From assembly GCA_963969365.1 (NCBI GenBank), contig OZ017749.1, positions 2,914,001 through 2,978,000 of the forward strand: a stretch of DNA of 64,000 bases, written 5' to 3'. How positions within the stretch are numbered: position 1 is the stretch's first letter; each line of letters begins with the position of its first letter. Source of the DNA: Asterochloris sp. CNOR1 (lineage: Eukaryota; Chlorophyta; Trebouxiophyceae; Trebouxiales; Trebouxiaceae). The position numbers were made by a program, and so were the translations under genes. This document shows positions 1 through 15,200 of this stretch, in pieces. Under the pieces are notes generated by a model that had not been told where the DNA came from, ran no database searches, and worked only from the letters and a program-made list of their open reading frames with translations.

Positions 1-105
1 GGCTGCACAGCTGGACTCAGCAGAGCGTTCACTGTAGATGCTCAGAGGGCGGCAGTCACTGTTCAGGCTGCCGCATGGTGCCGCCAGCTGTGCGGAGTGA
101 CTCAC

Positions 106-3100
106 CAACCAGATGGGGAGGAAATGGTCGCTGAGACCCAGCGCAGGGCCTGTCAGATCCACCTCCTCAGACAGCAGCTGGCCCTGCTGCCAGTACCTGC
201 AGTCATTGCCACAGCAGGCTGCGTTGTTGCCCGAGGAAGGCGGTGCAGCCCAGGTGGCATCCAGCAAGACAAACTGGAAGGCACATAGATTGCTGGCTGC
301 AGTCCCCTGACAGCATCCAGACGACCTATGGCTGCGCAAACAAGAAGCTGATGCGGATCACCAGTACACCGCGGTCATCAGGCCAGAGTTGGTCGCCCAG
401 TAGTACGGACTGCAGTCAGAGGCGTGTGTCAGTTGGCTGAAAGGCTCTGGAAATTCCACTAAGTTGTGCTGCACACGTACATTCCTGGGCTGCTGCTCAC
501 CTGGTGGAGTTCAGGCAGCTGCTTGTGTTCTCCCTCAAGCAGCCGGCATGATAATAAGTCTGCAGGGCACGCGCACGCTGAGAGGATAGTAAGGCAAAGT
601 TAACTGGCAGCATGCACATCGCAACGATGCAGAGCAAAGGTCCACCAGAACTATGCCGCCTGTCCAGCTGAGTGTCGTTGCCAGGAGGGGCAGTCATGTT
701 TCTGCAGGCAGGCTGACCTGGATGAGGGCAGCACTACTCAGGGAGTCTCCATGCAGCGTCAGCGTGGTCCACACTAGACTGGGGTCATATATACCTGCAG
801 CAGGAGGTGCAGTAGATGCTGCAACAGTGTGCAGACGTGCCCTTTGCAGTAGGCCAGGGTAAAGCGAGGTCGCTCCTCATTATGCTAATGCAAGCTAGCC
901 ATCAGAGCCAGCATGCTGCACAGCAGGTGTTCTGAGGTCGTGAAGCACAGCCTGAAGCTGCCAGGGGAGGTGACGACTCCTGTGGAGGAGCGAGGGCTGT
1001 CTTACTTGAAGTGTGATCTACTCCGCCGAACAACGCCTCAGGCAAGCCTGCACGCTGATGCTTCCGCAACAGCATGCTTGTCGCATTTAAAAATGACTTT
1101 GGTGAGGTACAGCAGAGTTAAGCATGTCAAAGCTGGTCAAAGATGCGTGGCCAGCAGCACCTGCGGCTAATCAACATGCACATCCTCACCATCAGCATCT
1201 GAGTCAGCTGCCCAGAAGGCCTTCTCTTGCCGTCTCCCTGCCCTGCTGGCCACTCTTGGCTGACCACATACGGCAGCCAGCTGTGCTCGCTGCAGCTGGC
1301 CACACGGTCGGCCCTTCCCGGCGGAGCATGAGCGACACCTCAGGTGCAGCCAAACACTGCACAGCAGCACTCTATCCCCCGGCATTGCTCTGGATGATGT
1401 GAGTGGCCAGCCGTACCTGTGGTGGAGCCAAAGGCCAGCAGTTCCTGCCATGTCTGCATCTCCATTGACGACTTGTTCAGCTCAGTGCGGTGCTGTGCAA
1501 CTGCATCGAGGTCGCTGTTGGCTGAATTGACGACCATCTCCTGAGCATGGAAGCGGATTGCAGCGCCTACAGTGACAAGGATTTGAGGCATCAGCAACAC
1601 TGAACTGGAAGCGTGCAGGCAGATTGCAGCAGCTGCAGCGTGTCTTTCACTCAGCACCGTCGACAATGCAGAGCTGCGCCCACTGCAGGCACTGCTTCTG
1701 ACTTGCATGCTCTTGTTCTGGGTGCGCTAAGCCACACTGCAGCCAGAAAAGCAATGCCATGGTGCACATGTAGAATACCCTGCCCAGTAGCTCAGTTCTT
1801 AGCACTCACTCTGCCACAGGACGCGGCCGTTGACATTGACATCCGACAGGCGGCTGGCGCCTGTGCTGATGAGACTATATGCGACGCCGTACACAACAAT
1901 GACCAGCGCAGACCACAGGATGAGGGGAGCCATCATCTTCCAGATGTCCAGTGAGCTGCAGCAGGGCATGAGCTTCTGTTGGCCCAGCGCCAGCACTGGA
2001 GCTCAATCTGCCTGAGGACAGAGCAAGCCCTGTACGGGGTAATCAAAGGAGGAATGTCGTGGTGGGGGAGCAACCAGTGAGGTGGCCAGGCACCGGGAGA
2101 GTTCAGAGGGATTGTTGCCAGGGACAAGGTAAGGCGTGGGCCATTGCTGGCAGTGGGCACAGGCCCAAAAAAACCTGTTTGCATGCAGTGGCCGCGATCA
2201 ATAGCTAACAATGGGCACGGTTACCAGAAAATTGTGTGCTGCAGGCAGAGCATGTGCTGCAGGCAGAGCTGATGTGCATCAGTTTGCAGCCCTGTACCGA
2301 GCAGCAGGCGGCAAGTCTGATCAAGCTAACTTCTGCATGTGCTTGCAGCAGCATTTCAGCACTCCTCCTTTCAGGGTGCAGGCAAAAGCACCTTACGCTT
2401 GGCCCTCATGCAGGCAAGCGGCATGCAGGGGGTGACACACTGTACATGCCTCTGTGCACACTGCCCTGCACACGTGTCTCCACCTGTAGGCTATCGTTCG
2501 CTCCACCCTGGGGGGGACATGCACTTCAGCCAAGTTCATTGTCAGGACCAACCATGTGAGCTAACTGAAGCCCTGCACTGCAGCCCCTTGTAACATGAGA
2601 TGCATCGTCAAGGCCCACCTGTAGGCCAGCGTCCTGTCTGTCTGGATCTGGTACTTGATGCCCTTCCCGCCGCCTGCCCAGTTCTCTTCCTCCTCCTTCT
2701 GCTTCTTTCCGTCCACCTGTAGCAAGACCCACCTCATTGTCAACGCCCTAAAAAGGTACTTGGACCTGCTAGGCAGCGCTGCCCTGCCCACGACATCTGC
2801 AGCACGCAGGTGACAGACATCTGCCCTGAACAATGCTGGTCGACAGCTTATGCAGCTCACTCCCTACCGGAACGGCATCGTCTGCATCGTCCTCATCATC
2901 GTCACCGTCCCCCAGGTGGATGGGCTGCTTGGCAATGGCCACCACTGTGGGGCGCGGGATGCGCAGGAACACACAAAACAGGTTGGCGCGCTCGGCGGCC
3001 ATGTTGCGGACCAGGAAGTACCTGCAAGTACGCCAAGTGGCTAAGAGGTACAGGTGAGTTGTGGGTGGATGAATTCGGGCGACAGCAAGGCCTGCTGCCA

Positions 3101-6100
3101 AATGTGGCAGTTGGCATGTAATGAGCTGCATGTTGGCAATGAGCTGATGGTGCCTAGTGCCAGGCTGTCATGCTCAGCAGCAAATCAATTTGGCTGGTAA
3201 GCTTTGCAGCATCTGGTGGAGCTCAGTCAGCTGCAGATCGCCAGTGGCACACAATGGGCTTGCACATCATGGCTGACTGTGTGATTGCACAAGCAGTGCA
3301 CAGAAGGGTGGTGCTTGCATGGCTGCACGACTGCAATAGAGGCAAACATGGCACACAGGGTGCTGCTCAGGGGGAGTCAGTGGCGTGATGACCAACAACA
3401 GTGCAGCAGCCATCTGAGTTCATCTGTAGGAGCAGGACTCACATGAACACCAGCGCTATTGGAACCATGATGATGCCTTCAATCACCAGGACTGTGGGCA
3501 GCAGCGGGCACTTTTAGAGCAATATTCAATATGAGAGCAATGGCCTGCTCACTCTGCAAGAACTGGCCGATCTGAACACTCCTGGCTGCCAGTGGTACAC
3601 TGGTGGGAACACCACCACAAGTTGAGGCGCAAGCAGCTCACCTATGATGTATACCAGCGCTATCCTCATGGTGTTGTGCCTAGCAACCTCTGTCTACAGA
3701 GAAGGGGCAGGCATATGAGTGGGGAGTCTGCTGCATTCAGTGTCCTAGGTCCAAAGTAAGCCTCAGCTGCATCACACTTGTGCCTGGCAGAGGCAGCACA
3801 TTGCAAAGCCGAAAGCAGCTTGCAGGCACACCCCTTGCATGAGACAGCAAGGTAAGTGACGCAAGCGTACAGGCAGAGCTCTGCAGAGAGCAGCTTGTGC
3901 CTCTGCTGCAGTGCAGCGCAGCACAGTTTGTGGGAGTGAGCTGCAATGCAGGCCTGGGCTTGGGCTGAGGAGGCATTGAGGTGTGCTGCACCCCTGTCTA
4001 GGTGCCAGCAGAGCCCACCACTCACTTGAAGGTCCAGGCTGTGGACGAAGGCTGGCACGATGGCATCATAGTCATTCTCAACAATGAAATACCAGTCTCG
4101 CATGTTCTGGAACTGGTATCTGTAGGTGGGGGTCAGCTGGGCCACGTTGCGCACAGCAGCCACAAACTGCGACCAGCCAGGAGCTGTGACAGGCTCGGGA
4201 GCAAGCCCACAGTGCACTGTCAGACACAGGATGGTTCCCAAGCAGGCATTTTTCATGTACAATGAGTCTCACCTTATTGCCCAAGTCCCACAATCTGCAG
4301 TGCAAGGTGCTCTTCAAGCAGGCTTTTGAGAGGATGAGTAGGACAGCAGGGCCTGAGAAGTCGCCAAGCATTGTCACACTGCTCAGCAACAGGCAGCAGG
4401 ATTCATCTGAGTGCCTTTGCCTTACCCGTACGCTGTTGTTTGCGTGGTGTCTGGCGAGACGTTTATGAGCTCCACCACTTCTATGCTGGGCACCTCGTAG
4501 AGGTTTCGCAGCTCAGTTCTGGTGGTGCCGGTGGCCGTGTCTGCAGCAGCAGATTGTTTCATGCAGCTGCAAACATGTTGGAGCTCAGAAGGGCAGAGCA
4601 GATGCTGGTGCTTGGCATAAACCTGACACAAGCTATTGCTTTGTAGAAATGCAGTGCACGCTTGCAGTACAGAAAGCTGCTGCTGCAGTCCCCAGCGCGC
4701 AGGATTGCTCTGGCCAAGCATGCTTACTGATCCCAAGGTAGAGGGCCTTGTGAACATTGGACACTGTTGCCACCTCAGCCAGCATGCTGGTGGCTGTGGT
4801 GTTCTGGTCAGGATAGAAGTACTGAGCATTGGCACTCCCATTGAAGTAGGCTCCTGAGACTTGCAGGGCTCTGGCCTCCGTTGCCAGCCGTTGGACAAGC
4901 CGCAGAGTGGATGCTGCCTGGACCACCTGTGCAGGCACAGAGATGTGTGGGGTGCCTGTCCAACAGCAGGCTGTGCAGGATGCCTCATTGCTGATGCACA
5001 GCTGATGATGTGAGCTGGTTCCCAGCGGGGATGTGCGAACCAGGATCCCTGCCAACAGGGAGTATAAAGCTGAAACAGTTGCAGGTCCTAAGGGCTCCCA
5101 CGTATGCAAGCTGCCTGCTGGAGACAAGGCTGACACAAGTGCCCTGCCAGGCTTGTGCAGCCAGCCTTCAGGCAGGCTGACAATACAGCTTTCCATGGAC
5201 TTCACCTGGCCAGGATCAACTATGCAGGCAGGCAGGTCACACTGCTGTATGTGCCACCCCTCCTATTCATGGCAATTGATCAGATGTGAAGGCAGGCAAT
5301 GCCAGCGCTGCCCAATTCCGCACCTGATTGATGATGTTGTGGTGTCCATGGTAAAGGATTCGGAAGACGGCAAACATGATCACATGCACAATAATCATGC
5401 AGAGCAGGATGATGCGAGAGCGCGATTTGAGGGCCTGGATGGCCTTCTTGGATCGATTGCTGCTCAGCATTTTCAGGACCTTCTTGAAGCGACGGGCGCG
5501 GGCAAAGTCGGCCGTGCTAGTCTGCACGGACAAGCACAGGAAGCCATCAGCAGGGGGCCAGGGGATGTTTGCATACCCAGCAGCAGAAGGGCAGAAAATT
5601 GACTCCCAGCAGTGTTGTCAAAACTGCACGGCAGCTACAGGCTGTCACTCAATGGCAGTGCTGCTCTGTGCGCCACCTCTGGGTTGTGCCTGCTCAGGAC
5701 AAGGGGCGCAGAGGCCAATGCATCAACAGACGGGCAGGGGCGTGGCCCAAGCAACATGTCTGCAGCCAGACCAGCCAGTCAGGCAGGCGCAATGAGCAGA
5801 GCCAGCAGCCTACCACCAGAAACACAGGGGATGGGCCTGAGGTGCACTCTCAGCCACACGGCAGCCTGCAGATCAATGTGACCACCGCCCCTGATAGCAT
5901 GGCACCCTCTGCCTTGCCGCGCCCTCAGCCTTGCAGACTCCGAGGGCAAGCCCAGTTATGGTCAGGCAGGTGTGTGCTCTGCAAGCTTTGATACTGACAA
6001 GCACACCTCATCTGGGGCATCACCAGCTGCACTTGCACTGTCCAGCCCGCCAAGATCAACACCCTTGTCGTTGGTGGCTTCCAGGTCCGTGTCCCTGCAA

Positions 6101-6294
6101 GATGTGGGGCTGTGATGTTGTTGCAGTGACTCCGACACAGACCAGGATAGACAGGAACAGTGGGCAGGGGAGGCAGCTGTATACAAAATTGCTCCAGTGG
6201 TGAAGCGATAGAGCTATAACCACCTCACAGCCTGGGAGCATTAGAGTGAGATGAGGTAGGCAGCATCGACTTACTCAAGACCTGAAGTAGCCGT
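106..6294 (-). other. TMC gene, exons 29-45: C-terminal membrane block
   Basis: Exons: 6294-6275, 6094-6007, 5521-5324, 4926-4728, 4540-4426, 4294-4273, 4166-4026, 3687-3642, 3491-3443, 3021-2868, 2716-2619, 1955-1810, 1566-1417, 794-718, 559-501, 409-362, 196-106. All join in phase. Exons 29 (20 nt) and 34 (22 nt) are micro-exons supported only by phase and family match: exon 34 supplies LWDLGNK before FVAAVRNVAQL. Helices include RIILLCMIIVHVIMFAVF (exon 31) and MMAPLILWSALVIVVYGV (exon 40). Exon 43 carries a paired-Cys loop (CLRENTSSC) typical of an extracytoplasmic TMC loop. Confidence 0.72.
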
Positions 6295-9200
6295 CTGCAA
6301 GGGTACAGCCTCCGCCAGCGGTGTGCCAGCGTTACCCTCCTCCTCCTGCACAGCCAGCAGGGGCAACACTCAACACACATGCAATGCAAATTCACATGGG
6401 CCACCTGTGCTGATCTGTGTGGCATATTACAGGGGGGCAGAAACGACAATGCCCATGCCCCTGCAATGAAGATAGGCACCCCTGCTGCCCCAGACATCTC
6501 CCAGAAAGCCAGAGACAGATGCTGAAGCAAGTGCACCGCAGGATGTGGCGATGTCTGTCCATGTGGCACCACTGCTTGGAGGCACCAAGTGGCAGGCAAG
6601 CCCCCCTCAAAGGCAGGCTGTGCTTGTCCACCTAGTGGCCCATCAGGTGTGAGAATCTGTAGAGTGGTAAGTAATCTTGGCGTGAAGATGGTTGGTGACA
6701 TGTTGGATGTGTGCCCACCTGCTCCTCCCCCTCCTTGCCCGGCTCTGGCAGCTTGGCCACCCACTCCTCCACAAAGAGCTTCTTCTCGGCTGTCATGGGA
6801 GTGAAGTCCTTGCGCGCAGCCTCATCTGGATCCTCCTCATCTCCAGCACCGCTGCCAACGCCACTCACGCCGCCCAGGCTGTCCTGCAGGCAGGAAGCAG
6901 AAGTTTAGGTCTTTGTCAGCTCAACTGCCGCCACCAGCGCTCAGGCTAATAATGCTGCCTACCACGTGCTGCAGCACATCAGTGGCAGCACTCTTCAGCA
7001 GACATGAGCAGGGCGGCCTGCAGAGGCTGTGCAAGGCCTTTTCCCCACGCGGACGCTGCAACTTTTGGGAACCATCCTGACCAGGATGCAGGCCTCAGAG
7101 GCTGCAGGGGTGGCTGCAGGGAGGCTGCGTGTTAGCAGAAACAAAGGCTGAGGTTTTGGCATCTCTGTGAAGCGACCATGCCAATTCGGCCAGCAACTAA
7201 GTCACTGACACACCTTTTCACTACCATGTCTAGAGCCCAGGTCCGCCACACTCTTGTCTGGCACCTCCACAGGCGCTGCTGAGGGAGGCCCTGCCTGGAA
7301 CGTGGCTGGCGCAGGCGCAGGCAGCTCTGGCTGCTCGTCCATGTTCACAGGCATAGGCTGCTCGTCCGTGTTCACAATCATAGGCTGCTCCATCCTGACA
7401 GGCATCTTGGGCACAGGAGGCTTCTCCACTGCAGGACACACACAAGATGTCGAGGCCATGACTGGCTTCGCTCCTGATCTGCAGTCGGCCCTTGCTGCAC
7501 AGCTTCACCCAAAGGGCCGTGCAAACATACATCAAAGCCAGCTCTGGCAAGATCCCAGGAGGCAAGCATGAGTCCACAAGGCGACTCGCAGGATCATGTG
7601 ACCAGAGCTAGCTGCATTTTAGTGTACGTGCCCATGTGTATATTAATGCTTGCAGCAGGCTGAGCTTACCCCTGTCCAGCATATTCAGGGCTGTGTTGCC
7701 CTTGGAGCCAGCACCCGCCAGCAAGGGGTTCTGCTTGATTGCATCAGCCATAGGGGACTTGCGCGCAGCAGAAGTCCCAAAAGGCGCTGGCTTACCTGTG
7801 AGCATGCCCAGGCTTGACTCAGCTGGCTTGGTTGGCCTGTTGTTTGGCAGCTCAGGGTGCAGCAATGTTGCCAAGCTTGAGCCTTCTGGCGGTGCTGTGC
7901 GCATCCCTCACAAACAGCCAGACCACCACAGCGTCACACAGCTGCTGCCTCTGCATGTCAGTCAACCATGCACCGAGGCAGACGAGCACTCACCTGGCTT
8001 GGCGGGCACCTTCTTCCCAGGTGCCACGCTCTGCTGACCCTTCATTGGATCCCCTGTGCTCTGCGGGGACTGCAGGGCATCCCCGTCTGCCTGCAGCAAC
8101 CAAGGTTTGCTCCACAACTGCGGGACAGCTGATGATGCTCGGCGCCGGAGTGAATGCATGCTTCTGGGCACCTCATTGCTACAGCATTATGAAAAGCTGC
8201 ATTGCCAAACCATGACACCCTGGCACAATAGAGATGCAGTCTGCTGTGCTGGGCAAATGCCTGAAAGCCCACCTTGAAAGCAGCAGCCACTGGCTCTGGC
8301 TGCCTTGCATTTGGCCCACCATCACCAGCGATGGGCAGCTCCGCAGTGCTGAGAGCAGGGCTGTCTGATTTCAAGTCAATCAGTGGCCCCTCAGGCTGCT
8401 TCAGGGCAGCTGCGCCTGCCACAGGGTTAGTTGCCAGTGGCTTGGGGGCCACCTTATCTTCAGCAGTTGGGTCATTTTGCAGTGCTGAAGTTTCAGCAGC
8501 AGCGGCCACAGAATCTGCATTGGGATCCACACCTGCCCCTGCAACAGCCACGCAGGGGCACGTTTTGAGATCCATGGTGCTGCAGCCAAACTCTGCAGGC
8601 CTTGCTTACGATCTTGGGGCAGATTGCAACTACAGCTGGAGTCAGCTGGGGGTTGCTTAAGGCAGGCAGGACGACTTTGCTGCTCACTATTGACCACCAT
8701 TGGCTTGCCACTGCTGGCCGCCACTGCGGCAGCCACCACGTTCTTGTCCACAGTGGTCAATGGCTTGAGGACTCTCATGCGAATGGTCATGCGCCCAGTG
8801 TCAGGATCCTCTGCGGCGTGGCACGCCAGAGTGAGGGGCCTATCATCTGGATGGTGCCCCTCCTGTGCAAACACAGCAAGGAAGCCTTTCAGAGGTGACA
8901 GAAACAAGGAGAGTCCCTGTACATTGTGGCCAGCTGAGGCCACAATGTGGAGGCTGCCCAGAAACATGACGAGCTGGTTTTGGCACTCTGCGGGAATCCG
9001 GACGGTGAGAGAAGCTGTGGCAAAGGCTGTGGGAATGGTGCGTGAAAGCCCACACAGATGCAGTCCTGGATGTGCTGGCTCACAGAAGGACTCGCAAAGC
9101 AAGCCAGCTCACCAGGTGCTGCAGCTTCCCCAGGGTCTTGCGGTTTTTGGAGCCCATGCCTCCCTTCTTGCCCACCGCGACGCCCAGCAGGTCGCTCACT

Positions 9201-12200
9201 TGACTGTTTGGGGTGGCCTTGGGCAAAAAGGCTGACACAGGCTGCCCGACCATGTCCGCGAGCTTCACACCAAAGATATGGGCCACCGTCTCATGCGCCT
9301 TCTTGATGATGCATCCTGAGCAGGCAAGTCAATTGGCGTCTGTGGGCTTGACAAGCTTCGAGGCACTGCATCACCAGTTTCAGGATGCTGCACCATGCTG
9401 TGTTGGCGCTCAACTGGAGAGTCGACGCATGACCACGGTGTCCAACAGTCTGAAACAGGCGTTGTGGGCCTGTGCACAAGGCACTGCTGCTTTCAGCTGC
9501 CCTCATCTGACCGTGCCACTTCAGCAGCAGGGTAATGCCTAGATGACATGGCAGGGCGCTCCTGAGGAGGAGCACTTCTGGGTATGAGGAGCACACAGTT
9601 CTGCGGCTTGCCTTTGTCAAGCTCCATGTTGCCTGCCGTAAGGTCAGAGTGGAACATCAGCAGGTTGGTGCGCTCTGCATCCACTGTGATCACCTGCACA
9701 GCAGGGTGCACATGTTGCTGAAATCTGCAGCTGCACAGTGCACGCACATCCCTCGCTGCCCAAAAGGCTGGGCCAGCACCTCGGTGCAACCCAGGGAGCC
9801 AATGCCACGCAGCTGGGCTGATATCCCCATTTACCATCAAGCCATGTGTGGACAAGCTTCGGAGCAGAGGTTTCAGGCCTCCAGCCGGCAGCAAGCTTCA
9901 GCGATGGCCAGGCAACCTACCTCACCTTCATAATCACTGGAACAGGCCGCTTGCCCTTGGCTGACAGGCACATACGGTATGTTGCTGCACCCCCCTTCTG
10001 ATGCTGCTCCATGAAGTACGCCAAACCATCCTTCATACTCATCCCCTCTGCAAGGTGCAGAAGCATCATGTAGTGGTGACTGGAGTGGCTTCAGTGTGAC
10101 AACAACACACTCCAATGCAGAGATGCTTTGCTGTGCCCTCTGCAAGACAAGAGCTCTGCCACTCATGCCACAAAGTGCTGCAGAAGGGGAGCAGTCATGA
10201 GCCTGCTGGCAGCAGCAGTTGTGGGTCACCTGACACCATGGCCCTGAAGACATCAATGCAAAAGGCCACTGACTGGCCCATCAGCTCGTCTGGCCTGACG
10301 CCAAAGAGCTCTGGGTCTACGCGACACTTCTGGATCATGCCATAAGAGTCAATGGTGAGCTGCATGGTCTGCCACCAGACCTCCTCCTCAGGGTTCTTTG
10401 TCGCTGCCGCCACGCGGCCGGTATAGAACTTGCCTGCAGATGGCCAGACAAGTTGAGCAGGCGGGCGGCCAGGCATGCTGATTCAGGAGACAGCCTGGTC
10501 CATAATGCCATGAGAGGCAGACCAAGCTTGACAGAATGCCCAACTCTGAGAGCATGACCTGCTCTCCCAGTCCAGCAGCCACCCAGAGAGCCTGTGAAGG
10601 TGGAGGTGGCTCACGCAGTGTGCAGTCAAAGAGAGCCCTCCTGTTGGGCGGAAGCCATCAATGCAGCCTAATGGTGCCCACACTCCGCATCTTGCCAGAG
10701 GTCAACCAAGGTACGTTCAGCAGCGACACACAAGAGGGCAAGTATGGTTGGCAGTGGCCTCGGCCCCAGGCTGACCATTCTCATCCTCAGTCTCCTTGAT
10801 CTGGTATGTGACCTGGAGCGGGGTGCCATCCTTCTTGGCCATGGGCACAAAGCGCCCACTCCGGCAACTTAGCCCTGGCACCTTGCTCAGATCCCGCCCT
10901 TTCATCCACCTGCAGGATTCCCAGACCAGAGGCAAGACTGAGGGCGGCGTACCGTCCTCCAGCAAGCACCAGATTGTGCTCATTGCAGAACCAGACAAAC
11001 CAGCTCGCACACATGCTGTGGGGTGCAGCTGCTGCAGCCGCTGGAAACGCTCATTGGCAACAACTAGCACCAGGGCCAGACCGCAGTGCCCAAAACAGCA
11101 TGGCTTGTGCAGTTGGCACAGCTGGATCATTGTGAATCGCCCCGTGCACCCCTCAACAGGGCAGCTAGGTGTTGCAAAGGAAGCGGAGGCTGCCACCATC
11201 AGCAGCTCACCGTTCGTGAAGCTGCGCGTAGGGCTGAGGCATGAGCTGGGGCAGCTTCATGTTGATCATCTCATTGGGGGTGTACCCCAGCAACTTGTGT
11301 ACTGAGAGGTTGGCATGCACCACCTTGGTGTGGCTGTCAACAGCCAGAAAGCAGGTGCGGTCAGAGTCGGGCACCATCTGAGCCACCACGATGCGTGTGG
11401 CCCCGGTTCCGACCTGCACAGCAGCAGGTGCATTGAGCACGTCAGGTAGATAGCATGGCTTCAGGTGAACACAAAGGCTCCCCAGAGCTACATGCAAATG
11501 CTGGCCTGGGCAGGTATATGCCACTACCACATGCACACACGTGCAACGTCAGGCAGGACTAGCTCGACAGGTGCAGTCAGCAGAGATCCACTGCTGCAGC
11601 CACCTTGCGCAGGCTGAGCTTGACTCCAATCTCCTCCTCGCCATATCTGTGCAGGATCCTGTGGCTGCCGCCATCTGTCACCTCTCCATCTGACGTGACT
11701 GCTGCAGTCAGCATCTTCATGAATGCCACAGGCTCCTTGCAGACAGTCCTGACCTGCAAATGGGATGCACAGTGACCAAGATCAGGCCTTACAGTTGAGT
11801 GAAATGTCTGCACAGGTACAGACGATATCAAGCACACTTGAGGAGGCCATTATGAGATCAGCAAGCCCTCAGTCCACAGCCTGAAATGTTTGCTGTTGCC
11901 AAGAGGACTAGGAAACCCACTGGTCCTGCTGGCAGCAGGCTGTGCGCAGAGGAGGCTGCCGGCAAGGGCAAATTGAGAGAGTCCGTCTCTGCTTGCAGCA
12001 TTGAGGACAAAGCAGCCCACCTGTTTGCCAATGACAGATGCAGTGTCATGGCCGAAGAGATTGCCAAATCCCCTGTTCACAGCGACGATCATGCCAACCG
12101 GGGTCAGGTGCACCAACGCAACGTCAGTGCTGTCAGGTAGGGGCTTGATGACAGCCATGAAGCCATCAGAGCCTGTAGCAAGATGATCCAAGGTGATGGA

Positions 12201-15200
12201 ACGACTGCTGACATCACGGAAGCATGCGGCTTGCAAGCGGAGAGATTGCTGCACATCCTCTTTCAGGCTGGCAGGCAGCAGACCTGTCTGCAAGATGCCT
12301 GCCACAAGAGGCAGCAGCTGGCTGTGCAGCAGTGCCAGCCAGAAGCAGCAGCAGAACTAGCCGGCCGGTGCGTTTGCTGAAAGCCACAGAGGACACACAG
12401 CAGCAGCCTCACCTCCCTGGGCGATCTTGGTAAGAGCCAGCTTCACAGGGAACACGAAGCGGTCCTTGTGCAGTGCCTGCAGCTCGCGGGTGCTGTTGAG
12501 CACCCTGGCCTTCCCACTGTCCAGGTAGTTGCGGATGAACCCGGTGTGTTGCTGGCTGTGCGGCGCCGGCATGAGGACAGACACATTCTTGCCCTCAACC
12601 TCAGTCTTTGGCCAGCCAAACACCTGCAGGGAGGACTTGCCTGGTCCCCCTTTACCTCTACCACAGACAGCAACATCTGCCAACATCCAGCCGCTTTTCA
12701 ATCTCTGGGGCTCACACGCGACAATAAGGCAGCCTGGCAGCTCAACGGCTTGAAACGTCAGCATTGCAGACCGCAGGCCCACCTTTGTCATGCCTTTGTT
12801 GGTGTACTGAATCACGCCGTCAGAGTTGATGATCACAACACAGTCAGTGTCCTCATTGACCATGCTCAGCATCTGGGTGGTCTCAGCATCCATGTGGGCA
12901 GAGTTGTCTGTTGCCCTTGCAATCATGCTGTCCTGCCGCTTCTGCAGGCCAGAAGAGGAAGGACATGGTTGGGAGGCTGCTGCTGCTGGAAGCAGGCGTG
13001 CAATGGGTGCAGCCGGCAATGCTGCAGCTCAGGACTGGTGCTGAGGGTTGCTATTTTGTTCTGCTCGTTGCAGATGGCGGCACAGGCTGCTGGAGAGCCA
13101 GAGCAGACCCTGTCCAGTCTGCCTGCCTCAAGCCAGAGCCTGCAGGCAGAGCTGCCACCTGTGCGGCCCGCCAGAAGCTTCGCATGGATCAGGACGAGGC
13201 AATCAACAGGAAGCAGGGAGTCACAGGAGCCAGCACTCTGCAGGTGGCAGGGATTGAGGAGTGAGACAGACTGGGGCCTTCCCCCACCTCTTGCTGTTGA
13301 GCGTCCAGCCTGTCAGCTTCAGTGAAGTACCTCATGGAGGCAGTGGGGTTCCCCTTGACCCCCTGCATGAAGCGGCCATAGGACCGCAGCAGCTTGGCGC
13401 TGTGGGGGTACAGCTCCAGGATCTGCTTGTAGGCCCGCTGGGCCTGCACAGACCAGCAGTGAGCTGCAGAGACCACCATGAGCTTGCTTTGAAACGGAGG
13501 CATGAGCAGCTCCGGTGTCCTGGGGTCTGGAGGCAGCCTACATTGCAGCTGAGATTTCCTACTGTAAGGGGAACCCTGGCAGCACGCCCCGATTTGACAA
13601 CCTGGAGGCGCTGCGATGTGGTCTCCAAGCATGCACCAGGGAAGGTGCTGCTGGCCCGCCAAAGCCGCATGCTCAAGTCCGCAGCAGGGGCTACAAGCAC
13701 TGGGTTCTCACCTGGTACTGTGTGGTGTCGATGCGCTGCAGAGAGCGCACAATGCTGGTGAATTTGACCTCATGACGGCTCAGCGTCTGCCAGAAGGAGC
13801 GCACGCTCAGCAGGGATTTCTTGTGGCTCTTGATCACGCTCTTGTATGCTGCTGCAAACTCGGCGTAGGAAACCTGCAGGCAATCAGCCGGCGTTCAAGC
13901 GGACAGCAGGACTTGTGCAGCCTGCTGGCTTTGAAGCTGGGCTGGCAGACACCTTGATGCCATCCAGCAGGCACAGGCCTGCCGCCAGTGCTGCCGCAGC
14001 AGATCAGGTGGACGCTGAGCCCAGGACTGATGGCCAAGCAGGTCAGCGGTAGTACAGGTCGTTGAAGATAGGGTAAGAGAAGCCGGCCAAAGTTGGCCCA
14101 TCAGCAAAGCACCAGCAGGCGGCGCTGCAAGCGCACCATATCCATACTGGTCTCTGCATTCTGGTCCTCACTCATCCTGGCCATCCTGTCCTGCTCCAGC
14201 ATGTACAACATGTAGCGGTCCTCCATCTGAGACACCATGCCCTTGGCCTTCTGAAGCAGTGAGCTGCCACCCTGCAAAACCAGGACTTCTTTGAAACAGG
14301 TGCCTACAGCTTTAAACTCGCTCAAGATGCTCAACGTAGTGCAGAGCAGCAGGCTAGGGGCGGGTCCCACTCAGGCAGAGATGCCACAGGGCTGTATCAA
14401 CTTGCTGCTTAGGTTTCTGCTGTTGTGCACTGTCTATGCCCAGCAGGGCTACACAGCTCACCGACTGATCACCCTTGAGGTGGGTCTGGAAGCCTGCCTT
14501 GACTAGCAGAAGGTAGGCGGAGGTGGGGAACTGGTGCACGCCTGCCCGAAGGACAGTTTCTGCTAAAGCCAAGCTGTTGGCATCAGGCAGACGCGCCAGG
14601 GCATCTTCATCGTATGTTGTCTTGCGGCACACCCTGCACTTGAGCAGCAGGCATGAATGGCCACGTCGCCAGAAGGATGATCTGCAGCAAGGAGTCAGCT
14701 GGCAGCTGCTGGCTGATGCACGTGAGCACTGGGCATCAGCAGACTGGCTGACACCAAGTAAATCAGGAAATAGTGTTTCCTGGGCAGAGAACTCTCTGCA
14801 CTCAAGCTTGCCTTAGGCAGATCGAGAAGCAGGCAGACAGGCAGGTGCAGAGCAGAGAGATTGCAGCTGACTCTCACCTCGCACAAAGCTCAACTTCAAA
14901 GTCATCACGGAAGTGGTGCACCTCGCTCCACTTCAGGGTGGGAACCCACTCTGTGAGGCGCCTGGCAGCATAATGGGAATACAAAATCCTGCAGCACCAG
15001 GGAAACAGTGCTGAGCAATCCAGCAGCATCCAATGACTGCTGGACATGGATGTGCCTGCGCTGCAGCCTGTCTGTCAGAGCTCTCTTGCTGCATGCATCC
15101 AGGAATCCACAGGCACATTTAGTCAAAGAAGCAATTATGACATAAAGTATGCAGTCCAGTCAAGCTGCCTCCACTGGGGAAGTATTCATCACTGCTGAAG